This document shows positions 1-10,754 of a stretch of DNA of 64,000 nt, piece by piece. Origin of the DNA: Trichuris trichiura (lineage: Eukaryota; Nematoda; Enoplea; Trichinellida; Trichuridae); the NCBI GenBank assembly GCA_037903355.1, contig JBAJFE010000014.1:3906001-3970000 (forward strand), in the 5' to 3' direction. A program made the translations under genes and the position numbers. Position 1 is the first letter of the stretch, and the number at the start of each line of letters is the position of its first letter. The notes beneath the pieces are model-generated. The model was given only the letters and a program-made list of their open reading frames with translations, was not told the origin of the DNA and made no database searches.

Positions 1-57
1 CTCTTACGCGCATCAGGCATAGAATAGCATTTAAAGGTGGTGACCCGTCAGTGATTG
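1..57 (+). repeat. Gypsy LTR 3' end plus primer-binding site
   Basis: Bases 1-30 resemble the last part of the LTR at 11447-11647 (shared CTCTT...CGCATCAGG.ATAG pattern), so this is the downstream end of a Gypsy LTR cut by the window edge. Bases 38-55 begin TGGTGACCCGTCAG, the usual form of a Gypsy tRNA primer-binding site. An RNase H fragment follows immediately, so the gag-protease-RT part expected here is missing from this copy. Confidence 0.6.
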
Positions 58-590
58 CTGACGCCAGTGACTGTGCCATTAGTGCGGTAATCCAGCAATG
101 GCATGGCGACCGCTGGGTCATGGTCGCCTTCCATTCCTGGAAGCTGTCTCCTAGTCAGATCAAGCGATGCACAGACGACAAGGAGCTCTTTGCGTTTTTC
201 AGTGCTGTGAGAAGGTTCTGCCATCCCTTCGAAGGCCAGTAGAACCTGCAATTTTGCACCGACCATAAGCCACTGACGCACGCGTTCACAGCCAAATCCG
301 ACCGCCGAGCACGTTTTCAGCGACAGCTTGCCTTCCTCAGCGAATTCTCCACGAATATCCGCCACATTGGAGGCGCCCACACCGTCTCAGATTGCCTTAG
401 CTGGCCACTGCAAACTGTGAATAGCACCACATACGACGTTTCGTGTACCGTCGTCAAGCAGTTAGCCGAACAGCAGCACTGCTGCCCAGTCGTGGCTGCA
501 TTAGGTGCCAACCGCTCTCTTGTGTCAGAGCACCAAACCATAGCAGCTACATCCACGCACTTATTGGTAGATGTTTCAACCGGTATGTAG
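51..590 (+). pseudogene. Gypsy RNase H and tether fragment
   Basis: The frame starting at 51 shows the retrotransposon RNase H signature DASDCAISAVIQQ, then AFHSWKLSP and the KELFAFFSAVRRF segment. A TAG stop at 241-243 interrupts it, but the same frame continues with TDHKPLTHAF and a DCLSWP motif (usually DALSRP), and ends in a tether segment DVSTGM before 590. This is the normal order after reverse transcriptase in Ty3/Gypsy elements. The stop and the altered motifs show decay. It lies directly behind a primer-binding site, so it belongs to an internally deleted copy. Confidence 0.8.
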
Positions 591-797
591 TAGTTGCGAA
601 GAGCAGAGAGTTATGTAGGCGTAATAGAAGTGCATATGTTGGGACCTAAAGATTACAAAAGCGGACACGGAGACAGCTGGTTGCGATCGGTTGATATACG
701 TGTGTTGCGATGGAGTAAAAGGTTGTACGCGGAGAAGTGTTACATTCTGGTAGCAGAGCGGTCTGTCGCGGTCGTTTTTTTCGATTCATTCTTCGGA

Positions 798-1489
798 ATG
801 TCCGCCGATGAGGTTACCGGCAATGGTTCTTCTGGAATAATGAATTGCGTTAGTTTGCCCCGTCCTTTTGACGAAGGTAATTCTGTCGAATGGCTTTTGA
901 GATTTGAGAATTGTAGTAGCGCTAATAACTGGAACGAAGAAGTAAAAGCACGGCGCTTGCCGACATTGCTAGAAGGTGAAGCATTTTTGGCGTATCAACG
1001 CTTGCCGGATGATGTCCATCGCAACTATGGGAGGTTGACGACAGAACTGAAGAACAGTTTGCAGCCTCGGTGTAGCGCGCGTGCCGCGTTTGTCCAATTT
1101 AAAAGCATGCGTTGGAGAACTGGCGAAAGTGTTCGCGCTTTCGTGCACCGGATTTCGCTGTTCCAGGGTTGGATACGCGTAGCAGAGATCGTCTCCTCTT
1201 GCAGCGCTTTTTGTCAGCCTTGCCAGAATTGCATCGCCGTCAAGTGTTACTTCAAGGAGAAATTGACTCTGTTAAACAAGCGATTCAGAAGACGCAGATA
1301 CTATTGTCTTTTGTGCCAGCCGACCGATCGGCGGTGCGCGGGAGGGACCGCCTGCCAAGCACTGCCTCTAGTAGGACTGATAATTTTGATGACGGGGCGA
1401 CTGCCGGCCCCCAAGCTGGGCGCGACCTGGCACGGATTTGTGGGCGCGAGCGTTGGGAGAAAGATAACGATCACCCGAGCGCCGGGTGA
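798..1489 (+). pseudogene. Gypsy gag, frameshifted
   Basis: From ATG 798 the frame encodes a retrotransposon gag-type sequence: LPRPFDEGNSVEWLLRFE, then LPTLLEGEAFLAYQRL, then a capsid helix region ending near FVHRISLF. Around 1150 the homology jumps to another frame, where DRLLLQRFLSALPELHRRQ and EIDSVKQAIQ continue the gag pattern to about 1300. Gag proteins package the element RNA in cytoplasmic particles. At least one frameshift makes this copy non-functional. Bases 590-797 upstream have no recognisable coding and may be element leader. Which neighbouring LTR belongs to this gag is uncertain. Confidence 0.75.
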
Positions 1490-1657
1490 CTCATAGCTTA
1501 CTAACTCCTATGCAAATATGGCAGCGGCTCGAACAGAGGCGCCGCTCAACGGTCAACAGAAGTCGATAAAAGGAGACGCTTGGTGGTTTCGGGGGTTTTT
1601 TCGCTTTCTATGGTTTGGCGATTGCGTGCTTGCCTGCATTGATTGTAATAAAGATTT

Positions 1658-2812
1658 TTGCGTATGGCTGCGGAGTCCGGAACATCTTTCGACAAAATGC
1701 CTCTTATGCCTGCGGCAACAGTTGCCGTCCCAGCGAACGCACCGGCTCAAGAGAAAACTGTGCGCGACGAGGATCCCTGGCGAACGATCGATCAAAGAAT
1801 CGACGAACTAACTGAGCAGTTGTCTACGCTGACAATGCGCCTGGCAGAGCAACCGAAAGGATTGCAATGTTACGTCCGTGGCAGAATTGGTCACTTCGCA
1901 AGAAATTGTCGAGCCAACAGAAATGAAAGATCGCTGACGCACTCCGTACAGAACGCACTAAGCGATAGGACGCGGCGAAGTTCCGGCCCAACCGCTCACC
2001 GCGTAAGCCGTTGGAGAGGTCCACGCCGAAGCACTTATCGTACGGAACAAGTTTCTGCAAGTAATTCACATTTCACTTCTACAATAATCGATCATTCTGC
2101 AAAGGTGAATTTTCAAAACAACGTCTGCATGATTCCGGCATGTATTAACGATTACTGTTGCGATGTTATGATCGACACTGGCTCGTCAGTCAATCTGCTA
2201 TCTGATAGGGTCGTGCAAGCATTGGCCAAAGAAGACACAGTCAGCGGTGTTCCATTAATTCGTCTCTCGAACGCTTCCAGCCAACCAGTGACTGTCAAAG
2301 GTGAAATCACTCTACGAATGTCTGTTGGGAAACTGGCTCATCCGTTTAAGTTCATCGTCGTGCAAAATCTTGTTGCAGGTGCTATCCTGGGAATAGATTT
2401 CTTGGTAAAGAACAGTGCAAATGTCGATTTGCAAAAGCGTTGTATTAGCTCGCCATGCATTGGCATCGTCCAGTTCAAGCAGCCCGCTGTACAGCTCATG
2501 TCCAAAATCAATTTATGCTACGTTCATTCGCACTGCGCATTGTTGCCCCATTATGAAGACTCCGAAAGCGTAGAAAATGACGATAGAATGGAATATGAAG
2601 TTCCTTGGTTTGGCAATGCGACAAAGTGCGAACTCCCAGTCGCCCCGACTATATATAATGGATTACTCGGTGACTTCAAATCACTTTTTGTCGCAAAGCC
2701 AGAAAGAACTAACTTGGCGAAACTTGCTGATACCACGGAGGGAAACCCAGTTCGGGTGCCGCCGAGGCGTATCCCTGAACAGTTTCGAAATATACTGTTC
2801 ATCAACAAATAG
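1658..2812 (+). pseudogene. Gypsy gag C-terminus and aspartic protease
   Basis: A 384-codon open frame carries a degenerate zinc knuckle CYVRGRIGHFARNC, in which the second cysteine is replaced by arginine, followed by a pepsin-like retroviral-type protease with the catalytic motif MIDTGSSVN near residue 170 and the closing motif AILGIDFL near residue 245. The tail reads into the linker before reverse transcriptase (VRVPPRRIPEQFRNIL), then a frameshift near 2790-2800 moves the homology to the next frame. The protease would process the Gag-Pol polyprotein in the particle. The damaged knuckle and frameshift mark it as a relic. Confidence 0.8.
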
Positions 2813-3116
2813 AACAAATGCTAAACGAAGGTATTATCCGACGTAGCCAAAGCCCCTGGTTGGCTCCAGCGGTATTTACCCGCAAGAAGGATGGATCTTT
2901 GCGATCATGCGTCGACTATCGTCAACTAAACAAGCGTACGCGTAAGGACTGTTATGCCCTGCCATTACCGGATGAAGTACAAGGCAAATTGAAGGGAGCA
3001 ACCAAATTCTCCGTTCTTGATTTGGCTTCTGGCAATTGCCAGTAAGAGAAGAAAACGTCGAGAAAACGGCCTTCTCTCCCGGCCCAGGAATGGGATTGTA
3101 TGAATTTCTAACTATA
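2797..3116 (+). pseudogene. Gypsy reverse transcriptase, N-terminal part
   Basis: The frame contains IEQMLNEGIIRRSQSPWLAP, then KKDGSLRSCVDYRQLN and ATKFSVLDLASG, the first conserved blocks of Ty3/Gypsy reverse transcriptase including the first catalytic aspartate region. A small deletion near 3040 disrupts the frame, after which EENVEKTAFSPGPGMGLYEF is legible in another frame up to about 3110. The domain then stops at the end of a PLE fragment, so the palm with the YxDD motif is absent here. The missing downstream part (integrase and LTR) reappears near 10.75 kb, as expected if other elements were inserted between. Confidence 0.8.
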
Positions 3117-3167
3117 GCATAATTTGTACGGAAACTCCCCGTTCGAAAAAACGTTTAATCGCGAAGC

Positions 3168-3196
3168 TTTCGGGGATCGCCTGCTCCCGTCTTCAG
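3168..3196 (-). ncRNA. Hammerhead-ribozyme-like core (PLE 3' end)
   Basis: On the minus strand the core reads CTGAAGA, a GGGA...TCCC stem II and then GAAAG, which is the conserved arrangement of a hammerhead ribozyme. Hammerhead motifs are known from the terminal repeats of Penelope-like elements. It lies downstream of the PLE frame in the expected orientation. Activity is not shown. Confidence 0.6.
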
Positions 3197-3317
3197 CGCA
3201 AGTAGATGGCAGAGATTGCTGGCACGCCCTTTATGTGGGAATAGTGCTTTAAACCACGGGAACTTGGGTCGTTTTAAAGGAAATAAAGCAATATTTAAAC
3301 GGACGATCAGTTGAGGG

Positions 3318-3440
3318 AGCCGGGGAAGGCTGAAAGGGAGGAAGAAAGAAAAGGAAAAAATAAGGAAAAAATAAGAAAAAATAAAAATAGAAATAAAGGA
3401 ATGAAAAAGAATAAAAAAAAAGAGTAAAAAGGGGGGGGGC
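3318..3440 (+). repeat. Purine-rich low-complexity tract
   Basis: Almost only A and G on the plus strand, ending in a run of nine G at about 3431-3439. It lies in the 3' untranslated part of the PLE fragment. Minus-strand open frames through it are Phe/Leu/Ser-rich translation artefacts. Confidence 0.85.
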
Positions 3441-3489
3441 AAGGGAATTAAACAAGGTGTGGGTGCTTCCAAGACCCGGAGGTGCACTT

Positions 3490-3966
3490 TTATTGTCCCT
3501 GTGCAGGCGAATTTTCTATCCGGCAGCAGTTGGTGGCCCTGATGATGTTGGTCCAGGTGTCACTGATTTCGATGCCACCATTCCTGTTGATGTTTGAATT
3601 GAACTTTATAAAAATTGCTTCTTTTATCTTCCTGATTGTAAAGTGCCTTTCTTTGCACAACACTTTTGCACGTAGTTGACCCGTGCAGTGCGCTGCGTGT
3701 TGTGCTACCGCTGAACTCTGGCCTGCTCTCTCCATGGCAACTCGCGGATCCAGTGTGGGCGGACGTCCACGTGACGTAATCGGTGGTTCTCCGTTCAAGC
3801 GGTTGACCGCGTTCCTGTACCTGGTTAGGGACCTCATGTGCTCCTGGAACCTGTGTTCCAACGTATAACAAGTCTCCCCAATGTACGTGGATGTACAATC
3901 ACACTTGATTTTATAAACAACCCCAGGGCACTGGTCCGGAGGTACCCTTTCCTTGTCATTCCGCAA
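3490..3966 (-). pseudogene. PLE GIY-YIG endonuclease domain fragment
   Basis: The 158-codon frame has PGVVYKIKCDCTSTYIGET followed by LEHRFQEHMRS, the GIY-YIG endonuclease signature found at the C-terminus of Penelope-like reverse transcriptases, and then the characteristic tail (HTIRK-type IKEAIFIK, ISDTWTNII, NCCR). The first motif is VVY rather than GIY. Such endonucleases nick the target for insertion. The reverse transcriptase domain is missing, so it is a 5'-truncated copy. It is similar in plan, though not identical, to the more complete PLE at 47.5-50.0 kb. Confidence 0.85.
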
Positions 3967-3989
3967 TATGGTTGTTTATAAAATCAAGT
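3903..3989. repeat. 20-bp perfect inverted repeat at PLE/Pao junction
   Basis: Bases 3903-3922 (ACTTGATTTTATAAACAACC) are the exact reverse complement of 3970-3989, with a 47-base loop. The first copy is the PLE coding segment for VYKIK. The second copy replaces Pao coding sequence where homology to the Pao pol ends. It therefore marks the join between the two elements. Confidence 0.85.
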
Positions 3990-5516
3990 CTATGCAATTT
4001 CTTCTTCACCGGGGCAACTCTTGATTTGGATGCCACGATTACCATAGAGTTTTTCCCCATCTTCGTTGTGGTCCTTAAGTAGACCACGGCACCGTAAGCG
4101 TCCTTAAAAACATGCAGGTCTTTGGTCGCAACGTCTTCTTTTCTTATTGGGATCAGCCGTCTGGCTAACATGACCGATGGCAGAGCTGATAACTCTGATC
4201 TCCAACTCCACCATTCCCTTGCGATGTCCTCTGGCAGCGTTTCATCCCATGCCGTGCCGCTTCGCCATGTCCGTTGGAACAATATTTTCGCTCGTATCGT
4301 AAACGGCGTCAGTAGGCCGAGGGGATCATAAAGTTTTGCAGCCATGCTCACGAGCTCGCGCTTTGTGCTCGGTGAACTCAAAGTAATTCCAAGTGGGTAC
4401 TTTGAAGGTGAAACTGTCAGAGGTGCGATCCCATAGCATGCCAAGGACTTTTGATACATCTTCTTCGCACTGGACGTCTTCTTGTGCTAGGCCTTCCAGG
4501 GACTCTTGAACGTTGCTCGACCATTTCGTCAAACGAAATCTAGCTGTTTGTAGCAAATGGCTCGTGTTCTTCACAATTCGATGAGCATCCTCGATGATGT
4601 TACAACTTGTAACGAAGTCGTCGACGTACATATTCTTCAATATATCATGTACGTCTTCATGGTACTCCGGGCTTTGTTGTTGTACATGACGCCTTAGCAC
4701 ATTCATAGCCAGGAAAGGCGAACAGTTCAGGCTGAAACAAACTCTTGTGAAACGAAACACTTTCGGTCTATTTTCTGTCTGGGATGACCTCCACAGGAAT
4801 CGGCTTACGTCCCGATCCTCTTCACGTAGACAGACTTGCATAAACATTTTGCTGATGTCTGCCTGGAGCGCGATGGGAAAGCGGCGGAAGCGTAATATAA
4901 TTCCCAATAAGTCGTTCTGTAGGCGTGGCCCAGAGATCAACGCGTCGAATACTATCCGGTAACGCGTGCTGGCCTTATCGTGGCGGACTACCATGTCGTG
5001 AGGTAGATACCACGTCCTTCCTTCCAATCCGTTTTTGTCTTCTCCACCCATCTATTTCTGATATACTTGTTCATTTCCTCGCAATAAGCGGCGTTCAGGG
5101 ACGCATTTCGTGATAAATGGGCCTCCGTTTGCTTCAGCCTTTGAAGAGCCATATGATATTTGTCAGGCAGAACGAGGTCTTCCGTTTTCCAGAGTAGAGA
5201 TACAGTGTAACGTTCCCCGTCGAATGCTACACCACACTGCTGGTTTGCGTTGTCTGTCCCAATACTTTCGCAAGTATGACTTTTCTCAAGGCCCAGTGAT
5301 TCAACTTCCCAAAACTTTCGTAGGTCTTTGTCCAGCTGTTGCTCGATCGTCGCGTGCAGTCTGCGAATTTCTTGCTGGTGGATGCTAGTTTCGCTCTTAC
5401 CGCATACAATCCAACCTACTGCTGAATTCACAGCTATGGGCTGGCCGCCTTGGCCGCGCAATTGACCAGATTTCATGAAATCATGGTAATAATCAGCACC
5501 AATCAAAACGTCGACT
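3986..5516 (-). pseudogene. BEL/Pao pol fragment (A17 protease, RT)
   Basis: Reading down from 5516 the minus strand encodes VDVLIGADYYHDFM and AVNSAVGWIVCGK (end of the Pao A17 protease), then LRKFWEVESLG and the LPDKYHMALQRL segment, then WYLPHDMVV and an RT palm with the catalytic MYVDDFVT box (near 4630), then KWSSN, LGMLWD and LYDPLGLLTP blocks, ending in VAPVKKKLHRL near 3986. Two frameshifts (about 5000-5045 and 4350-4390) break the frame. RNase H and integrase are absent. The upstream gag lies beyond the Copia insertion at 9961-10594, in the same orientation. Confidence 0.85.
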
Positions 5517-5695
5517 TGTTAGACTTTTATTAGCAAAGTAATATGGATAGCGACATAAAAGTGCGGGGACTAATGGAGAAAAAGAAACGGCTGTGTAGCT
5601 CAGCTGACAAGCAAAGGGAGCAACAACTGAGAAAGGCAAAGGCACAGTAGGCAGCTACGTGATTAGCAGGCTATGTCTAAGATATAAGCCCAACA
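5517..5695 (-). repeat. Copia 3' LTR
   Basis: 179 bp, TGTTAGAC...AAGCCCAACA on the plus strand, repeated at 9783-9960. As transcribed it is the downstream LTR. The polypurine tract GAGGGGGAGTT lies immediately next to it at 5696-5706 on the minus strand. Confidence 0.95.
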
Positions 5696-5747
5696 AACTC
5701 CCCCTCGAAGTGGTATCAGTCACTGCTTTGATATCACTTCGCTCGTC

Positions 5748-8700
5748 TCAAGGAGCGTCTCGGAGTGCCTTATGACGGCTTCGATCCATCGGTTTTGTGA
5801 AGGTGTCAGCCAAGTTCCTTTCACTCGGGAGATAGGTCAGGTCAATCGTGCCATCTTCGACCTTGTCTCGCACAAAGTGGTACCTTATTGAGATATGCTT
5901 GGTTCTATTTTTATCTGTAAGATTCTTCGCATGCGCTATTGCGGCTTGACTGTCGCACAACAGTTTTGTTGTTCCGGCAACTAACTTGCGACCCTGTTCA
6001 AAACAGTGGAGGAATTCCTTTATCCACGTTACCTCACGCGCGCACTCGCTGAGTGCCACATATTCCGCCTCCATGGCGCTCAAAGCTGTCATAGTCTGCT
6101 TTGCACTTCTCCCCACAACAGGAGTACCACATAAGAGAATCACGTAGCCCGTGATGCTTTTACGGCTTTCTGTGCACGACGCCCAGTCAGCGTCAGAGTA
6201 CGCTGTTAACTTTTCATTGGATTGTCGAAATGTCAGGCCAAACTCCTTTGTTTCTTTTAAATAGCGCAACACTCGTTTAGCCAAGTTCCAATGGCGTTCA
6301 GTGAATTTGTTGTTGTATTGTGCTAACTTTCCAACGGCAAAGGAAATCTCTGGTCTTGTCCTCTGAGCCAGATACAGCAAACCACCGATGAGTTCGCGAT
6401 AAGGAGCATTTGGCGTGGCGTCGCTAGATTTCCCGTCGTCCGTAAGTAATGGTCGCACTTCCATAGGCGTCTCAGCGCCCTTCGCGTTGCACATGCCGAA
6501 GCGTCGCAACAGGCGTTCGATGTAAAATTCTTGCGATAACTTAACGCTTCCATCATTTGAGTGGCTGAACTTCACTCCCAACATGTACGACACTGTGCCT
6601 AAGTGCTTGCATTCAAAGTATTCGCTTAAGAACTGGTCTGCCTTCTTCCTGACGTCATCATTTTCTGACAAGAGCAGTATGTCGTCCACGTATGTGGCCA
6701 GTAGAAGATGCTCTTCGGGCAACTCCATTTTATAAACACATGGTTCCATCGGACTCCGTTGGAATCCCAATCGTTTCAAACATTCATCAAGGTGTTCGCT
6801 CCAACATCGGCCGCTTTGTTTTAATCCATAGATGCTTCTTGACAATTTGCAATACATGTGCTCCTTTCCAAATTGAACGAAACCTTCTGACTGTTCCATA
6901 TAAATTGTTTCCTTCAATGCTCCGTGGAGATAAGCGTTCTTCACGTCGAACTGGTCAAGAAGCCATTTGTTACTTACTCCAAATGCGGTCAGAATTCTTA
7001 TGATTTCGAAACTTGATACTGGAGCATAGACTTCATCGTAGTCTGTTCTCTCGTAGTTAGAGAAACCCTTAGCGACTAAGCGTGCCTTATACCGCACAAC
7101 TTCGCCTGCAGCATTAGTCTTCTTCCGGAAAACCCATTTGCACCCGACTGGCTTCATACCTTTCGGTAATTCTTCGAGTTTCCAGACATTGTGGTCTCTC
7201 AGGCTCTCAATTTCTTCTTGCATAGCTCCCAGCCATTCTGAAGCTTCAGACCCGCTCGTTGCTTCTTGGTAGGAAGCTGGTTCACCTGGGTTCAGCCCAG
7301 TGCAGGGCAAACTGTCTATGCGCACTTGATGACATTACTGAATCCCCGTCTTATGGCTTCTGAGAGTCATGGGGTGACTTCTAAGGCCATGTTCCTTATT
7401 AGAAGGGACCTCGCGTCCGTTGGGTGCACTTCTGCAGGTCCTGGCGGGTTCAGACTCGTTCTCAGTCTCTTCACCCTTTGTGGGGGGCTCTAGTTCATTT
7501 CCCATTTCTTCATGAGGTTTGGAAATGAGGTCCGCGTCAGGTTCTCCCCCTGGAGAGACGAAGCTAATATGATTGCCGTCTTCCGTGCTTGGACCTTTTG
7601 GTGGAACTGTTGTCTTTTCAACGAAAACACAGTCTCGTGATTCCAAGACTTGCTGCAATTCCGGAACCCAAATCCGCCAACCCTTGCCTTTCAGGGCATA
7701 TCCGACAAGCAGACCTTTGCGTGCTCTCAGGTCTAATTTTGAGTTCCTTTTCTGTGACGGTATGTGGACATAAACGTCGCAGCCGCAAGCCCTAAGATGA
7801 CGCACACTTGGTTTTCTGTTGAACCATAATTCATAGGGCGTCTTGCTTTGGTTGTGCTTGTTAGTCACCCTATTCCTGACGTAGGCGGCTGTACGTGTCA
7901 GCTCTGCCCATGCCGCACGTGGGAGTGCGCATCCACTCATGGCACTTCTGACGAGGTTCAACAGTGTTCGGTTCATCCTTTCAGCCACACCATTTTGTTG
8001 TGGTGTGTACACCATAGTGCGCTCGTGAACGATGCCTCCATTCAAACAGAATGCTTCCCAAGCCTTGGAGCAGAATTCTAAACCGTTATCCGTGCGGATT
8101 CTCTTCAAGTTTCTACCAGATTGCCTCTCCGCTTCTGACAGCCGTTGCTTGAATTTGCCCAGCGCGCTTCCCTTATTCTTTAGGAAGTAGACGCTTACAT
8201 ATCGTGTAGCGTCGTCGATAACGATGAGGATGTACCTGGCCTTTCCGAAGCTACAGACATCCATAGGTCCCATGAGGTCACAGTGCACAAGATCAAGTGG
8301 ATGTGACTTCACATTTTGTTCGACTGGTTGTCTGAGCCGAAATGGTACTCGAGACGATTTGCCCTTCAGGCAGTCTTCACAGGGTGACGGTTTGTTTGCG
8401 CTGCAGCGTTACCCTCTTACTGCTTTGCATCTCGCCATTTGGAGGATGCGTTCTTTGCTTACGTGCATCATCCGTTCGTGCCACTGGTCAATGCTGATTT
8501 CGTTGCAATCGGCGACTCGAAAAGATTTCGTCTCCACTTTGGTGTGCTCAGGCCTAGCTGTAGCGACGTACAGAGGACCTTGAGGCGATGCTTCAATCAA
8601 CAAGTTCCCCTGTAGATCGTAGATGTGGCAACCGCGCTTGTCGAAAACAATTCGCCGATTATTTTCCACCATCTGTCGAACTGATAACACGCCGTGTTTG

Positions 8701-9776
8701 ATGCCATTAACGAACAACGTATTGTGAGCTACGAACTTTTTCAAAAGCCCTTCATTTCGGGACAATTTCACAGTGACGCTGCCCTTTCCAGCGGCTAATG
8801 TCACCGATCCATCAGCAGTGCGCACTTGTGCATTGACGCCTTTACTTTCGTCCAGCTTAGTGAAATATCGTTTATCTGGACACATGTGATGTGTCGCGCC
8901 TGAATCAATGATCCACCTTTCGGCTGTATCAGCGAGCATAACGCCGCACGACGCGAACATGTTGCATGAATCGCCGTTTGTTGACTTTCCAGCTGTTTGC
9001 CTGAAACGACCTTCTGCCTTTTTGCTTCTCGGCGCACAGTCTCGCGCAAAGTGCCCCTTTTTGCCACATTTGAAGCAAGCTATATTGGTTCTAGCTGGCT
9101 GCTTTTTCTCCACGGGTTTGCCTTCAGCGGCTCTGGCAAACATGGCTTCCGCAGTTCTACTGCTGCTTTCGGCTCGCCTTTGCCATTCGGCTATTAGCCT
9201 GCGTTTCACTGTTGCCTATGAGAATTCAGACTCCGGAAGATTCCAAGTTGACGATACTACTACGTCCCATTCATCGGGGAGTCCACACAAAATAGCCATG
9301 GCGAGATCGCCATCGTCGATTCGGTCACCAACGTTCATCAATTCGGAAACGATGCGATTCATTTTACCCAGATATGCATCCATACCTGCATGGTTTTTCA
9401 GTTTCTCTCCGTACAGTTGTCGCCGTAACTGTAACATTCGCAGTCTGCTATCTTTTGGCGCGTAAAGCCTTTCTAGTTCCTCCCAGACATCCTTTGGAGA
9501 GGTCACATGCTGAACATGTTGCTGCTGTTCGTCACCGATTGCTAAGCAGATCTTCGCAAACGCTCTGCTTTTCCGGACTTCGTGCAAGTGCACCGTACTA
9601 GGGTCTTCACCGTCCCTGATCGCTTCGCCAGGTTGAACAGCGGACCATAGATCACATTCCATCAATACGAGTTTCATCTGGAAACTCCAAGTGGCATAAT
9701 TGGAGCCGTTTAACTTTTCGATGGACATGCATTGCACTGACGAGGCATGTTGCGCAGCGGCTTGTTCTGGGCTCAT
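5748..9776 (-). pseudogene. Copia Gag-Pol polyprotein with three stops
   Basis: One frame runs from ATG 9776 (MSPEQAAAQ, 7 bases from the LTR) to a stop at 5748-5750, about 1340 codons. Order of domains: gag (KLNGSNYATWSF, about 9720-9220); zinc knuckle CFKCGKKGHFARDC near 9090-9050; protease with IDSGATHHM near 8905; integrase zinc site and catalytic core (DYxT-like RTDNGLEF near 8080, QQNGVAERMNRT near 7980); reverse transcriptase with KARLVAKGF and the YVDDILLL box near 6690; RNase H (SDADWAS near 6190, CDSQAA, FTKPMDRSRH). In-frame stops at 9216-9218, 8409-8411 and 7335-7337 inactivate it, but there are no frameshifts, so it is a fairly young relic. This gene order (integrase before RT) defines Ty1/Copia. 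Confidence 0.93.
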
Positions 9777-9782
9777 AACCAA
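9767..9782 (-). promoter_or_regulatory. Copia primer-binding site overlapping start codon
   Basis: Directly after the LTR the minus strand reads TTGGTTATGAGCCC. TGG begins a tRNA-primer complement, and the ATG inside it is the first codon of the Gag-Pol frame, so priming site and translation start overlap. Confidence 0.55.
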
Positions 9783-9960
9783 TGTTAGACTTTTATTAGC
9801 AGAGTAATATGGATAGCGACATAAACGTGCGGTGAGTAATGGAGAAAAAAAACGGGTGTGTAGCTCAGCTGACAAGCAAAGGGAGCAACAACTGAGCAAG
9901 GCAAAGGCACAGTAGGCAGCTACGTGATTAGCAGGCTATGTCTAAGATATAAGCCCAACA
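9783..9960 (-). repeat. Copia 5' LTR
   Basis: 178 bp, partner of 5517-5695 in direct orientation. The minus-strand primer-binding site and Gag start follow at once. Confidence 0.95.
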
Positions 9961-10582
9961 GGTCTTTCAAGGTCTGAATGACAGCCTGATAATTAGCGTT
10001 GGTCACATGAAATCCACTGATCGCTTCCAACGCTTCTCCTGTTAGGGCTGATTTGAGATACACCTGTTTCACAATGTGACTGACGTTCTCACGTCCATGT
10101 ACACCGGCTTGGAATTGATCGCAGAAGGATGGGAATTCCAGTACATCGCCTGCAAATTTCGGTAACTGCCATTCGGGCAGATTCGGGCCGGGTACTGTAC
10201 ACGGCTCTGGAGCAACCACGGTTGTAGTTTGCTCTTTCCTTTTACCAGCTGCTTTGGCCTTTGCCTTTGCCTTCACCACAGCAAGTTCCAGGTCCACGCT
10301 GTCCTGTAATTCATGATCCTTGAGATCCTGATCTGTCAGGCACAACTCGAATTCCGTCTGTACGTCACGAAATTCCATCAGAAGAGTGTCCACCAATTCA
10401 AGTGTTTCGAGGGCAACCTCAGCCTGGCCTTCGCTGATGAACCTCTTCACATTTTCCGATAGTCGCCCAATACGCGACCGTAGGCCACTGCGCCTCTTGC
10501 GCAGACCTTCCATATCGACAGAGAAGTTCGGAGTGGCCATTTCCATCTGCTCTTTCTGCCAATCCGGCTCAGAGGACCAGTT
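9961..10582 (-). pseudogene. BEL/Pao gag, truncated by Copia
   Basis: The minus-strand frame starts near 10546 (MEMATPNFSVDMEGLRK; an earlier GTG lies at 10594) and encodes a coiled-coil N-terminus, a Lys/Ala-rich KAKAKAKAAGKRK linker and the diagnostic Pao gag block LPEWQLPKFAGDVLEFPSF, FCDQFQAGVH, LKSALTGEALEAISGF, NYQAVIQTLKD. It stops where the Copia LTR begins at 9960. The rest of gag and the start of protease are missing from both sides of Copia, so the insertion was accompanied or followed by a deletion. Confidence 0.88.
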
Positions 10583-10750
10583 TGTTGCTTCCACTAAGGC
10601 GCAACAATCACAACAGTATTTGCTGGGAGCGATGACCTAACGATCACAAAGCAGTCTCAAGACACGCGCGCGTACACCTTTACTCTCTCACTCTACAGTA
10701 CGGTTTTAAGTATAAGCAGGTATTGTGTCACGATAACGTAAGCTGTAACA
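10583..10750 (-). repeat. BEL/Pao 5' LTR and primer-binding site
   Basis: On the minus strand the segment runs TGTTACAGC...AAGCAACA, 168 bp with TG/CA ends, just upstream of Pao gag. The next bases (10566-10580) read TGGTCCTCTGAGCCGG, a BEL/Pao-type tRNA primer site. No second LTR is seen, because the pol end is truncated near 3990. Confidence 0.6.
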
Positions 10751-10754
10751 TAGC

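Larger units (their letters stand above)
3117..3966 (-). mobile_element. Penelope-like element, 3' part, 5'-truncated
   Basis: On the minus strand this stretch has, in order, the end of a PLE reading frame (GIY-YIG endonuclease), a purine-rich low-complexity 3' region, a hammerhead-like core at 3168-3196, and a terminal segment (3117-3165) matching the inverted partial terminal repeat found at the 3' ends of other PLE copies in this window. Everything upstream of the endonuclease is missing. The left boundary abuts the Gypsy RT fragment; the right boundary at about 3966-3990 abuts Pao sequence through a 20-bp inverted repeat. Confidence 0.75.
5517..9960 (-). mobile_element. Copia LTR retrotransposon, nearly full length
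   Basis: Two direct LTRs (5517-5695 and 9783-9960) enclose a primer-binding site, a single Gag-Pol frame and a polypurine tract, all oriented on the minus strand. Both LTRs run TGTT...AACA. By eye they differ at roughly nine positions, so the insertion is not very recent. The bases flanking the element (GACT before 5517, GGTCT after 9960) do not form a clear target duplication. It separates the gag and pol halves of a Pao element, so it is nested within it. Confidence 0.93.

Noticed and set aside
3249..3487. Phe/Leu/Ser-rich minus-strand open frames
   Set aside because: They are translations of the purine-rich low-complexity tract.
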